From contig JAKLJX010000002.1 of assembly GCA_023150945.1 (NCBI GenBank), positions 1 through 64,000 on the forward strand: a stretch of 64,000 bases of DNA, read 5' to 3'. Below the pieces are notes generated by a model. That model searched no databases. It saw nothing but the letters and a program-made list of their open reading frames with translations, and was not told where the DNA came from. The position numbers and the translations under genes were made by a program. The DNA is from a bacterium (GTDB lineage: Bacteria > Zhuqueibacterota > Zhuqueibacteria > Zhuqueibacterales > Zhuqueibacteraceae). Shown here one piece after another: positions 47,401-54,933 of this stretch. How positions within the stretch are numbered: the stretch's first letter is position 1; the number at the start of each line of letters is the position of its first letter.

Positions 47401-47465
47401 TGCGCGAGGATGCGCACGGGCAAAAGTAAAAGCAGCAGCAGAGGAAAATGGGCTGGATGTTTCAT
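44445..47465 (-). CDS. Secreted 16-repeat beta-propeller (SBBP) protein with C-terminal sorting domain, paralogue 2
   Basis: A 1006-residue paralogue of the downstream protein. Signal peptide MKHPAHFPLLLLLLLPVRIL, then 16 SBBP repeats (for example SGNVYVSGWSYAS...DFATIKYNAGG), then the NYPNPFNPTTNIKYHL C-terminal domain ending MKKLILLK. It has no metal or enzyme motif. The two proteins share repeat number and C-terminal domain but differ along the repeats, pointing to an old tandem duplication. GGGGA stands before the ATG at 47465. A roughly 336-base region upstream likely holds the promoter. Confidence 0.88.
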   Translation of the reverse strand: MKHPAHFPLLLLLLLPVRILAQEAQTPETIPKDIRHLSSLATHTFEGGVDTAWVRHYASGAIRNEDAAGIVLDASGEHFYVAGSRRNTLSGMDFLTIKYDTSGVKIWAIAYNGEANADDYAAAIANDSLGNIYVTGKSKGNGSGYDFVTVKYSPNGERLWTSRYNAPANADDEPSGLTLDHEGNIYAAGISMGVGTWNDFLTISYSSEGVERWVARYNGPGNGEARVAGIAVDRNGGVYVAGATAEFNATMAFTTLKYDRSGIRQWVARDLDPARRNCFVNALALDDSGNVYVAGAMVNDVSFLDFATIKYNRNGVRQWVAYYNGPNNEYDQATAVAVDVGRGFVYVTGKAAGLDGRHNYATIQYTLEGEQRWVRLYDGFAAGEDIATVLALDDAGGIYVTGNSRLNTRLDFATIKYDHQGARQWIARYSSNMFSEEEARALAVDKLRNAYVVGQSDKEVVAVKYDAIGEQKWAKNYDVAGVSSDVITSVAIDAASHDSEVYVSGIVGKGNGIIPDFATIKYNAQGESAWIHRVPGVSRQQDKIMSLLVDANLYLVGSGLSTSTNSFVNFFTVKLSIFGEQQWLIRDTSSVGNFDFAKAFAVDRFGSIYVTGSAYGGIGSRDNFMTVKYDAAGIEQWRALYNGPGSGYDAAEAIVADDSGNVYVSGWSYASTSRRDFATIKYNAGGARLWLARYSGLKNGDDIVTAMALDDSGNVYVTGYSVGKGKPDQHDYATIKYNSAGKQLWAARYENPAGKEDQPVALATVPASQGGGVYVTGWSTSNDKGTDYVTIKYDAAGKAVWLSRFDGAGHDDKAVALAYDRTALGMNFYVTGWSLNEEGNMDIVTLKYGDGGEQQWLARYSISGVNNTPSAIAVDAGGNVFVAGSSSREQSSIYTTIKYVQKSSVSVKSPASENPGFSLSQNYPNPFNPTTNIKYHLPFAAHVTLRIFDLTGREVTVLVKALQPAGGHSAQWQAGNVPSGVYFYRLESKSLSGTKMVAMKKLILLK

Positions 47466-47801
47466 GGGATTCCCCAGTTCATTCGTACATCGTCAAGAAC
47501 TCCGCTTTGCGCTATTTCAAATCAACGCCGTTCCCACACCGCCCATGACGTTGGAGGCCGCCGAGGGTTGTAACAACAAGAAACGTGCAGTGGTTTGTTG
47601 AGCTTCAACGATGGATGCCAGGCTCACCAACAAACAAACATGGATTCTCAAATCTCTGAATTTGCGATGGCGCATTTGAAACACCCCCTTTTCAGGTTTC
47701 TGAAGACGTTTTGAGGTTTGGGCCGCAGTGTTGACTTTATCGAAAAAAAATCTTAAAAGCGTTTTGCGTACGCGATTCGAGAAAACAAAAGGGCTTTACC
47801 T
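47466..47801. other. Divergent intergenic region between propeller and MNT genes
   Basis: No gene supported. It is AT-richer than its surroundings and contains a run of eight A at 47743-47750. A possible weak promoter for the MNT gene is TTGACT at 47731 with TAAAAG 17 bases later. Promoter elements for the minus-strand propeller genes are expected here but none is clear. Confidence 0.4.
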
Positions 47802-48119
47802 ATGGTTACTCTCCCAAATGACGTCCGGGAAAATGTCGCCAAATTCATCCGCCAATTAGACGCCAACAATATTCCCATTCTGCAAGCCTATGTTTTTGGC
47901 TCTTACGCACAAGGGCGGCAAACGGAGTGGAGTGACATTGATCTTGCTCTTGTTTCCGATGAGTTTGAAGGTGATTTTTTTAACGATCGCAGCAAGATCA
48001 TTCCTTTTGTCATAAAAATGAACAAGTACATCGAGGCGCATCCGTTTGCACCGACGGATTTTACCGCGGACGACCCTTTCGTCGAAGAGATCATCGAAAC
48101 CGGCATCAAAATCACCTAA
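47802..48119 (+). CDS. MNT-type minimal nucleotidyltransferase (antitoxin-like), without a HepT partner
   Basis: A 105-residue protein with the nucleotidyltransferase signature FGSYAQGR...SDIDLAL: G33-S34 and the metal aspartates D45 and D47. It ends DDPFVEEIIETGIKI, the normal C-terminus of MntA-like antitoxins, which AMPylate or neutralise HepT toxins. Neither side carries a HEPN/HepT gene: the next gene is the convergent LarA homologue 31 bases away. It is therefore an orphan, or regulates a distant partner. A decayed MNT/HepT pair lies 11 kb to the left but belongs to a different MNT subtype. Confidence 0.85.
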   Translation: MVTLPNDVRENVAKFIRQLDANNIPILQAYVFGSYAQGRQTEWSDIDLALVSDEFEGDFFNDRSKIIPFVIKMNKYIEAHPFAPTDFTADDPFVEEIIETGIKIT

Positions 48120-48150
48120 CTCGCGCAGAAGCGATATTGAGGTCAGGGTA

Positions 48151-49380
48151 TTAACGGCTTTGCTCACAAATCTGAATACTCCCGCACGGCAACACCGCCA
48201 CCTTCCCGCCGTTTGGATAACGCTGCTGCAAATACTCGCGCGCTGCCTGCCACGTGCTGAAATGCGGATAGCCTTCCCAATAAACTTGATGAAATTGCTC
48301 ACTGGTCACGCCCGGCATGAATGCGGCAAGCTGGCGCTGCTTGAGAAAGCCTTTGGCCATGGGCTTGCGGTACAAACGTTGATGCGGACCAAACAAACCA
48401 TGATGTCCCATGCCCAATGAACATGCGCTGGTGATGAGCAGCACGCCGTCTTCTTTGAGGTACTCTTCGGGCGCGGTGTGATGATACATCAACGCGTTCT
48501 CAGCCTGCAGCAGCTCGTCGTCTTTGGGATAGGCATTGAGAATCGCGACGTCGGCTTGCTGCGGAGCAGGCGTGGCGTAAATCTCGCCGGCGAACTTGGC
48601 TGCCTCGCGATGCGCGAGTTCGATATCGCCCGCAAAAATACCGGCAATTTCCCGGCGGCTGTTGACCACGACTTGAATCGCGAAGTTGACGCCGGCATGG
48701 CGCGCGACGCGCTCGAACTCCGCACGAAAGCGATTGCCCTCCAGCGTGCCGGCTTTGCCGCGCAATCCCATCATCACCGCCTTGTGCGTCCATTCGATGC
48801 TTTCGATGTTCGACAAGCCGGGCAGCACCATCTTCGCGCCGCCGCTGTAGCCCGCGAACGCATGCGGCACGACACTGCCGAGCAGGATTTTCAAATCCGC
48901 AGCCATGAATGCCGCATTGATCTTCACCGGCACTTTGCCGACGGACACGCCAATATCAACCAACTCACCGTGACAATCGTGATTCACGACGCGATGGCGC
49001 GCGACAATTTCTTTGCCGAGCTTTTTGATCAAATCGTCTTCGGTTAATGCGGTGTGCGAGCCGAGACTGATGACGAATGAAATATTCTCCGGCTGAATAC
49101 CGGCTTCGATCAGTTCGGCAATGAGGGCGGGCAGAATGAGATGCGCGGGCGTGGGCCGGCTGAGATCATCCACGGCAATGGCGACGGTGCGGCAGGAAAA
49201 AGCAAGCTCGCGCAGGGGCGGGCTGGAGATGGTGCGGCGGCAGGCGGCCGGCAGCTCTTGCGACCGCAATGCCGGTGCATCCTGCATCGCACAAATCTGC
49301 ACCTCCCAGCCCGCGGGCAGGTCGAGGCGCTGCACGCCGTCGCCGAACCACGCGGCCCAGGGCAACTGAATGCTAGGCAT
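48151..49380 (-). CDS. larA: LarA-family nickel-pincer racemase/epimerase
   Basis: A 409-residue protein of the lactate racemase family. The known catalytic and nickel-pincer-binding residues are all present with family spacing: H109 (SLGSHTALT), H173 (VVPHAFAGYSGG), K183 (GGAKMVLPG) and H199 (IEWTH). DDLSRPTP near residue 71 fits the substrate-binding block. LarA interconverts D- and L-2-hydroxy acids using a nickel-pyridinium cofactor made by LarBCE. No larB, larC or larE is in the window, so the cofactor must come from elsewhere. Homologues act on lactate, malate, sugar acids and others. Its start overlaps the ACP stop by 8 bases. Confidence 0.88.
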   Translation of the reverse strand: MPSIQLPWAAWFGDGVQRLDLPAGWEVQICAMQDAPALRSQELPAACRRTISSPPLRELAFSCRTVAIAVDDLSRPTPAHLILPALIAELIEAGIQPENISFVISLGSHTALTEDDLIKKLGKEIVARHRVVNHDCHGELVDIGVSVGKVPVKINAAFMAADLKILLGSVVPHAFAGYSGGAKMVLPGLSNIESIEWTHKAVMMGLRGKAGTLEGNRFRAEFERVARHAGVNFAIQVVVNSRREIAGIFAGDIELAHREAAKFAGEIYATPAPQQADVAILNAYPKDDELLQAENALMYHHTAPEEYLKEDGVLLITSACSLGMGHHGLFGPHQRLYRKPMAKGFLKQRQLAAFMPGVTSEQFHQVYWEGYPHFSTWQAAREYLQQRYPNGGKVAVLPCGSIQICEQSR

Positions 49381-49621
49381 GCAGGCTCTGGCGTTTTTGG
49401 TGAATGAAACGCGTGATGGCGTCCACCGACTCGAAATTGTCCGGCATCATCTCGTCTTCATCGACGGCAAGGTTGAATTGATTTTCGATGAAGCTGATGA
49501 GATCGAGCATCTTGAGCGAGTCAATGACGCCGGTTGCGAGCAGGCTGTCGCTGTCTTTGAACGTGACGCCCTTGGGCGCCTGCTTCTTCAAAAAATTGAC
49601 GATTTCAGTGCGGATGTCCAT
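49373..49621 (-). CDS. Acyl carrier protein
   Basis: An 82-residue acidic carrier protein with the phosphopantetheine serine S35 in GVIDSLKML and the four-helix pattern (ISFIENQFNLAVDEDEM; SVDAITRFI). It is a stand-alone carrier of the type found in polysaccharide or non-ribosomal clusters rather than the fatty-acid AcpP, which usually has DSLDTVE. The gene overlaps the racemase gene by 8 bases, so translation is coupled. It is probably loaded by the adenylating ligase at 38990-40543 (inference). Confidence 0.9.
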   Translation of the reverse strand: MDIRTEIVNFLKKQAPKGVTFKDSDSLLATGVIDSLKMLDLISFIENQFNLAVDEDEMMPDNFESVDAITRFIHQKRQSLHA

Positions 49622-49666
49622 GTGAAAACTCCGAGGTTAACTGATCAATCATGCAGACAAATCAAC

Positions 49667-49705
49667 TGAAGCATTATTGATTTGGGCCGTTTTCATAATG
49701 CTTCA
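49667..49705. promoter_or_regulatory. Perfect 11-bp inverted repeat upstream of the carrier protein gene
   Basis: TGAAGCATTAT (49667-49677) and ATAATGCTTCA (49695-49705) flank a 17-base loop, 46 bases before the ACP start on the minus strand and 59 bases after the GNAT stop. No T run follows on the minus strand. It may be an operator or a processing hairpin that sets different levels for the ACP-LarA part of the operon. Confidence 0.6.
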
Positions 49706-49763
49706 CAGGATTCCTTCTGAATGACAAATGATGGGGGTTTGCCTCTTGCGATCTCGCCCCTTG

Positions 49764-50825
49764 CTAAATATCGCGATCCCCCACCGTCATAAACCAATTC
49801 TTGCCCTCCAGCAGCACGCCGGCATGCGGCGAGGCCGGCGGCGCATACGCGATGACGGTGGAGGTGGCGTCGTTGCGGTAACGAAACCCGAGTTGTTGCG
49901 CCTGCGCCAGCACCGGATTCATGTTGTGCAGCCGCAAGGAAATCGTGCTGAAGCCGGTTTTGCGCAGATGGTAGATCAGGCCGGCCATCAAGGCGCGCAT
50001 TTCTTCACTCTTGCCGTCCACCAGCAAGTCGGCGACATGGGCCACGCCCCGGCCTTCGAAGTAAAGCACGTAGCCTTTCAATTCCCCCTCGACTTCCATG
50101 CGGAAGCTGCGGGCACGATGCAGCGGATTGCCGAGAAAGCGCCAATTCAGATACGCCGTATCCCGGCTGCCGATGACGCTGTGCTGCAGCCTGACCTTCT
50201 CGAACAAGCGATCGTATTCCGGACCGAAGCGCTCTTCCTGCACCAGGCGGAAGCGATACGTGCCGTCGCCGCTGCCGCCGGAGGTCAGCAGCCGCAGGAA
50301 GGGATTGGCCACGCCGGCCAGCGCTTTGGACAGAAAATGGCTGCCGAGCAAAAAGCCGGTGATGCGATCCAGGCGCAGCAGCGCAGCATAGCGCACCATC
50401 TTGCCGATGGCGTGATGGCCGACTTTTTCGTGCACCACGCGCATGCGATCGTTGGGATGCGCGTAGAGAAAGGCAAACTCACCGCGGTCGACGCAGTCTT
50501 TGGCGGCGCGCCGCAGCTTGATCGCCACGCCCAGCGTGCGGTATTCCTTGTCGATCGAGAAATCCGCGCAGTTCCAGCCGACCAGGGTTTCGCCGTTGAC
50601 GATGACTTTGCGGGGAAAGGCGGAGGTGAAGCCAATCACGCGATCGCCGGCGGTTTCGACCGCCAGCCAGATCTTGCCCAAACCGTGTGGGTTTTCGCAA
50701 TAGGCCCAATCAAACCGCCGAACGAAGTTCGCGTTGGGTTCATAGCGTTCGCGATTGCGCAGCAGGCAATCCATCATCGCCTGCCGGTCGCGCTGCAAGT
50801 CTGCTGCACGAATGATGATCGACAT
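49764..50825 (-). CDS. GNAT-family N-acyltransferase, polysaccharide-cluster type
   Basis: A 353-residue acyltransferase. An N-terminal GNAT fold is recognisable (IWLAVETAGDRVIGFTSAFPRKV; GVAIKLRRAAKDCVDRGEFAFLYAHPN). A second domain ends with a GNAT-like VAHVADLLVDGKSEEMRALMAG. Members in exopolysaccharide clusters acylate amino sugars or amino acids. GGAG precedes the ATG at 50825. Given the neighbouring carrier protein, an acyl-ACP donor is possible, but nothing in the sequence proves it. Confidence 0.75.
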   Translation of the reverse strand: MSIIIRAADLQRDRQAMMDCLLRNRERYEPNANFVRRFDWAYCENPHGLGKIWLAVETAGDRVIGFTSAFPRKVIVNGETLVGWNCADFSIDKEYRTLGVAIKLRRAAKDCVDRGEFAFLYAHPNDRMRVVHEKVGHHAIGKMVRYAALLRLDRITGFLLGSHFLSKALAGVANPFLRLLTSGGSGDGTYRFRLVQEERFGPEYDRLFEKVRLQHSVIGSRDTAYLNWRFLGNPLHRARSFRMEVEGELKGYVLYFEGRGVAHVADLLVDGKSEEMRALMAGLIYHLRKTGFSTISLRLHNMNPVLAQAQQLGFRYRNDATSTVIAYAPPASPHAGVLLEGKNWFMTVGDRDI

Positions 50826-50891
50826 ATGCTCCAGGAGGTGAGGCGGAAACCTCGCAAGAATTGCACGTGAGGAAAGGCGCGGGCACAGCCC

Positions 50892-51980
50892 TCAGTGCCG
50901 CAGCCGGCGCCGCACCGCCGCCCACGCGCGACTGCCTTTCTCGCAGGCGCGCTGAAAGCCGCGCCGCACGAGAAGGGCAATCAGTACTTTGATCAAAATA
51001 TTGCTGGTGTGATGCCAGAGGCGTTGCCAGGGCTGGAACGGCCGGCCGACCACCTCGGGAAAGACGACTGGATAACCCAGCGTCTGCAGCGTGCCGCCGG
51101 CGAGCTGTTCGAAAACACGAATCTGGCGCCGCGGCATTTGTTTCTTCCACTTGTCGAAATTGTCGCGCTTGACCGTGTCACCGATCTCGCGGCGAAAACG
51201 GCTGACGACTTCTTCGAGGTTGCCCTCGTGGGCAATGAACCGAATCAGGCGCTCGAACTCCTGCTCGGGATACTGCACGAGATTCTCATAGCGCAACTCA
51301 AAATAGGAGGCCGGCCCCACGCTGCGGCCAAACGCCAGCGCGGCTTGCACACGTTCCTGCCAGTGCCGCGCCGCGAGCATCGCGTCCTTTGGTCCCCAGG
51401 CAAGATGAAACAGGGAAAGCGCCACATCGCGGCCGTCACGGATGATGTGAATGAATTTGGCATCCGGCAGAAGCTGATGCAGCGCGGCCGCGTGAATGGA
51501 ATAATCCGGCGTTTTGCCGCCCCAGCGCATGGCGTCCGGGTCTTTGAAATAGGCCCACTCGGCATAGAAGCGGCGCACGATTTCGGCGTAAGTCCGCGCT
51601 TCAAGATTTTCAATGAAAGCGCCGGTCTCCAGCGCGAGTCCGCGAAATCGTTTTTTGAACTCGGGCAGGCGGAACAGGTCGCACAGCAGCCGCTCGAGAT
51701 TGCGGGTCTGTTCGAGATCGCCGTAATGCGGCAGGTTTTTCATGAAGCGGATGAAGTTGCCGTTATCCCGCCCAAAACCGATGCGCAAATAGTTCCTGAT
51801 CAGGCGATAGAGGAAGGAAGTGCCCGAGCGCTGTGAGCCGATCACGAAAATCGGCGGCGCATTCTTGAGCGCGCGGATGCGCCTTTCCCTTTCCGGCAGC
51901 GCTGCTGGCGAGGAGCGCGGCGCGCGGCCTTCACCCGTGGCAGGGTTCTCCAGCCGGGGCTGTGCGGGACTAGTCAACAT
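50892..51980 (-). CDS. PAPS-dependent sulfotransferase
   Basis: A 362-residue sulfotransferase: 5'-phosphosulfate loop FVIGSQRSGTSFLY (about 45-58) and 3'-phosphate motif FIHIIRDGRDVALSLF. It transfers sulfate from PAPS to a hydroxyl, here probably on a surface glycan. The ATG at 51980 gives MLTSPAQPRL and overlaps the upstream glycosyltransferase stop by 11 bases; the much longer frame to 52487 is out of phase with that gene and is rejected. The C-terminus is Arg-rich. No PAPS synthesis gene is in view. Confidence 0.88.
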   Translation of the reverse strand: MLTSPAQPRLENPATGEGRAPRSSPAALPERERRIRALKNAPPIFVIGSQRSGTSFLYRLIRNYLRIGFGRDNGNFIRFMKNLPHYGDLEQTRNLERLLCDLFRLPEFKKRFRGLALETGAFIENLEARTYAEIVRRFYAEWAYFKDPDAMRWGGKTPDYSIHAAALHQLLPDAKFIHIIRDGRDVALSLFHLAWGPKDAMLAARHWQERVQAALAFGRSVGPASYFELRYENLVQYPEQEFERLIRFIAHEGNLEEVVSRFRREIGDTVKRDNFDKWKKQMPRRQIRVFEQLAGGTLQTLGYPVVFPEVVGRPFQPWQRLWHHTSNILIKVLIALLVRRGFQRACEKGSRAWAAVRRRLRH

Positions 51981-53184
51981 AGCTGGGCGAGGCGAGGGCT
52001 GGTTGCGCGGAGAAGCGGCGGTCGATCTTGTCCTGCAATTCGCGATGAAAATCGTAATGGCGGGAGGCAATTTCGAGGTACATTTTTTCGTAGTTGCGCA
52101 CCATGACTTGCAGGGAGAACTGTTCTTCGATGCGGCGGCGGCCGGCTGCGCCCATGGCGCGGCGGCGTTTGGCATCCAGCAGCAGCGCAAGAATCGCCTT
52201 GCCCATTTGCTGGGCCTCCTGCGAGGGCACGAGCAGACCCGTCTCCTTGTTGACCACCAGTTCCGGATTGCCGCCGACGTTGGTGGCGACCACCGCCGTG
52301 CCCGAACACATGGCCTCCAAAATCGAGTTGGACATGCCTTCGCTAATGGAGGACAGCACGAACACGTCCAGAATCTGCATGAGCGCAGGCACATCTTTGC
52401 GCCAGTTGAGAAAATGGACCTGCGCGGCAATCTCCAGCCGCTGCGCCAGCGCGCGCAACTCTTCACGCAGCGGGCCGTCGCCGACAAAGATCAAATGCGC
52501 CGTGGGCAATTCGGCGAGCACGACCTTGGCCGCTTTGATCAAAGTGGCGTAATCCTTGACCGGCACGAGACGGCCGATGCTGCCGAACACGGGCGCTTCG
52601 GGCGGAATGCCGAGCGAGGCTTTCAGCTCATGGCGGTCGACCTTCAAGTCGAAGCGCTCGAGTTCCACGCCGTTCTTGATGACGCGGATGCGCTCCCGCG
52701 GGAAGCCGATGCGCGCCACCAGGCTTTCGCGCAGCGCTTCGGAGACGCACATGACTTGATCGGCCAGGCTCCAGAAGCGGCGCTGCACCCACACGTGAAC
52801 CTTGGTGTCGTCTTTGATGAGGCCATGCTCACCGTGCACCAGCAACGGCACACCCGTGATTTTGGCGGCGATCATTCCCTCCAGCAGCGAGCTCCAGGAG
52901 CGGGTGTGCACGAGGTGGAATTGGTGACGGCGGAAATGCCGAACCAGCTTCACGTAGATGCGCAAGTCCCCACCCAGCCGGTTGCCCAACTCGACCACGT
53001 GGCACTGCTTGGGGTCGATGCGATGGCGCAGCACGCCGCCCCGCTTGAAGGCGAAGATGTAGTTTTCGAAGATGTCGGCGGACATGGCATTCACCAGGTT
53101 GACCATGCCATTTTCCTTGCCGCCGACGTGCAGCGCGGCGGTGGGATGCGCGATCTTGATCTTACGAAGCAATTCTCTCTTCAT
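51970..53184 (-). CDS. Family 4 glycosyltransferase
   Basis: A 404-residue GT-B enzyme. The N-terminal half has HTRSWSSLLEGMIAAKITG and VHGEHGL. The C-terminal donor domain has GSIGRLVPVKDY and the E-x7-E motif in SEGMSNSILEAMCSG. It adds a sugar to a lipid-linked or polymer acceptor in the cytoplasm. Its start overlaps the preceding kinase gene by 23 bases and its stop overlaps the sulfotransferase start by 11 bases, marking a tightly coupled operon. Confidence 0.93.
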   Translation of the reverse strand: MKRELLRKIKIAHPTAALHVGGKENGMVNLVNAMSADIFENYIFAFKRGGVLRHRIDPKQCHVVELGNRLGGDLRIYVKLVRHFRRHQFHLVHTRSWSSLLEGMIAAKITGVPLLVHGEHGLIKDDTKVHVWVQRRFWSLADQVMCVSEALRESLVARIGFPRERIRVIKNGVELERFDLKVDRHELKASLGIPPEAPVFGSIGRLVPVKDYATLIKAAKVVLAELPTAHLIFVGDGPLREELRALAQRLEIAAQVHFLNWRKDVPALMQILDVFVLSSISEGMSNSILEAMCSGTAVVATNVGGNPELVVNKETGLLVPSQEAQQMGKAILALLLDAKRRRAMGAAGRRRIEEQFSLQVMVRNYEKMYLEIASRHYDFHRELQDKIDRRFSAQPALASPSYVD

Positions 53185-53836
53185 GCGGGCGCATCTGCTG
53201 TTGGTGAAAGACGGCGCGAATACTTCTTTCGACCTGGCTGTCCACCGTACTCACGTTGTCTGTGGCAATCACGGTGAGCCGGGAGGCGAGTTTTCGCATA
53301 GCGGCGTAGTTTTCGGAAATTTTCTGCAACTCTTCCCGGTGATAATCCGGCCGGCGGTAGAAGGCCGTGTCCGGCCGCGAAACCATGAGGAAGGCGAGAT
53401 CGGGCTGCGGCATGGCAGCGAGCAGCAGCCGTACATAGCGGCGTTCGGCCGGCGTGGTCACGCGGAAGTGCGCAAAGTTGTCATAGAAATAGCGATTCAG
53501 GACCACCAGGTGATGACGATGATACAAATGCAGAAACAGGCGCAGCCGAAAGATGCGCAGCAAGTAACCCAAAAAAACCGCCAGCGTCAGACGCTTGTCC
53601 ACCTCCAGCCGGCGTTTCACCTGGCCGTTCATGTCGGGCGCGCTGGAAGTGGAGGCGCTAATCTCCTCGCGCAGCTCCCAGGGCTTTTGCGCCGGCGGGC
53701 GAAAAAGCTCGCGCCAGCCGATGAACCGGAAGCGCAAGTAGTAGGGCGTATATCCCAATTCCTGCATCAAGCGCATGGCGCGTTTGGCGTTCGTTGATTT
53801 GCCGCTGCCAACCATTCCGGAAAACGTAACCAACAT
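53162..53836 (-). CDS. Thymidylate-kinase-like P-loop kinase in the polysaccharide operon
   Basis: A 224-residue P-loop protein with SGMVGSGKST at residues 6-15, an LNRYFYDNFAHF segment resembling the DRY-type motif of dTMP kinases and AFLMVSRPD. It is unlikely to be the housekeeping Tmk; such kinases occur in surface-polysaccharide operons with unknown phosphate acceptors. The ATG at 53836 is chosen because GAGG lies six bases before it. An ATG two codons upstream at 53842 sits directly on that site. It overlaps the GT4 gene by 23 bases. Confidence 0.75.
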   Translation of the reverse strand: MLVTFSGMVGSGKSTNAKRAMRLMQELGYTPYYLRFRFIGWRELFRPPAQKPWELREEISASTSSAPDMNGQVKRRLEVDKRLTLAVFLGYLLRIFRLRLFLHLYHRHHLVVLNRYFYDNFAHFRVTTPAERRYVRLLLAAMPQPDLAFLMVSRPDTAFYRRPDYHREELQKISENYAAMRKLASRLTVIATDNVSTVDSQVERSIRAVFHQQQMRPHEERIAS

Positions 53837-53905
53837 CTCCATCCTCGTGGTGCAAACTCCTCGTGCCGTCTGCTCGCGCGCGGCGCCCGGAAACGCCGTC
53901 ATGTT

Positions 53906-54931
53906 TCAATGCCGGCCCAGAGAGGTGAGACCGGAAATCTTGGCCAAAAAATAGTTGAAATCACTGCTGCGCGAGATGTTGATGCGGCGCAGCGCAAACC
54001 GATCGGTGCGATGATCGTTGAAGCCTGGCAACTGGCTGACTGCCGCGGCGTAGCCGAGTTTCTGCAGCAGCTCGCGGTCGCGCCGGCCGAAATCGCGTGC
54101 CGAGCCGTTGGGATAGCTGAACAGCGTGCAGGCGGTTCCCAGCTCGGCTTCGATCAGGCTGCGCGATTCGGTCAACTCGAAATGTGCCTCCGCCGTGCTC
54201 AAGCCCGACATGATCGCATGGGAATGGGTGTGCGAGCCGAAGGTGATTTGCGCCGATTGCAGCTCGCGTGCCTGTTCCCAGGAGAGAAAGGCGTAGCGCT
54301 CTTCCAGGCTGTGATCGATCTCACGCACCCGGCCGATGCGCGATTGCAGCGCCACAATCGCCTGCTCGCGCTCAGCCGGCGGCAGGCGCTTGAGATAGTC
54401 GCGCACCTGATCAGAAGCGATGATGCGATCGCGGGTGGTCTGCAAGGCCAATTGCCGCACTTCGCCGTCGATGGCAAATTCCAGCACCGGCAGCGTGGCA
54501 GATTGCAGCAGCCAGTCCACCCGCTCGGTCCACAAGCCCAGCTTGGGGCTGTTGACGTAAGCGGTGGCCAAGAAAATGGTCGCCGGCAAACCATATCTCT
54601 TCAGAATCGGCGCGGCCACCGAGTAGTTGTTGCGAAATCCGTCATCGAAGGTGATCACCACCGTAGAGCGCGGCAGTGGCTCGCCTGCTTTCAAACGCCG
54701 CACCAGCTCCGGCAGGGCCATGGCCCGGTAGTTCCGGGAAATGTAGGCCATCTGTTGTTCGAATTCCTGCGCGGAAATGGCGTTGCGGTTGTTGTAGCTG
54801 TTATCGCTGCTGTGAATGACGCCGTGATAGGTCAAAATCAAGGCCTGCCGGCGATGTTGCCACTGCAGCAGCCGGCAGGTGCCGGTGCGGCGCAGCCACG
54901 CGTACGCGAGTTGCTTGAGAGCAGCGTTCAT
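53906..54931 (-). CDS. Polysaccharide deacetylase (NodB domain)
   Basis: A 341-residue protein. The NodB core has the catalytic pair in VITFDDGFRNN (D96, D97) and the zinc histidines in GSHTHSH, with FSYPNG as the later motif. These enzymes remove N-acetyl groups from amino-sugar polymers or lipid-linked precursors. The insertion SPKLGLWTERVDWLLQ between motifs is typical of exopolysaccharide-cluster members. The ATG at 54931 is two bases from the stop of the polymerase gene, so translation is coupled. Confidence 0.9.
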   Translation of the reverse strand: MNAALKQLAYAWLRRTGTCRLLQWQHRRQALILTYHGVIHSSDNSYNNRNAISAQEFEQQMAYISRNYRAMALPELVRRLKAGEPLPRSTVVITFDDGFRNNYSVAAPILKRYGLPATIFLATAYVNSPKLGLWTERVDWLLQSATLPVLEFAIDGEVRQLALQTTRDRIIASDQVRDYLKRLPPAEREQAIVALQSRIGRVREIDHSLEERYAFLSWEQARELQSAQITFGSHTHSHAIMSGLSTAEAHFELTESRSLIEAELGTACTLFSYPNGSARDFGRRDRELLQKLGYAAAVSQLPGFNDHRTDRFALRRINISRSSDFNYFLAKISGLTSLGRH

Positions 54932-54933
54932 GA

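Noticed and set aside
50892-52487. 531-residue version of the sulfotransferase
   Set aside because: The extra N-terminal part is out of frame with, and lies inside, the well-conserved GT4 gene; the ATG at 51980 gives a normal sulfotransferase.
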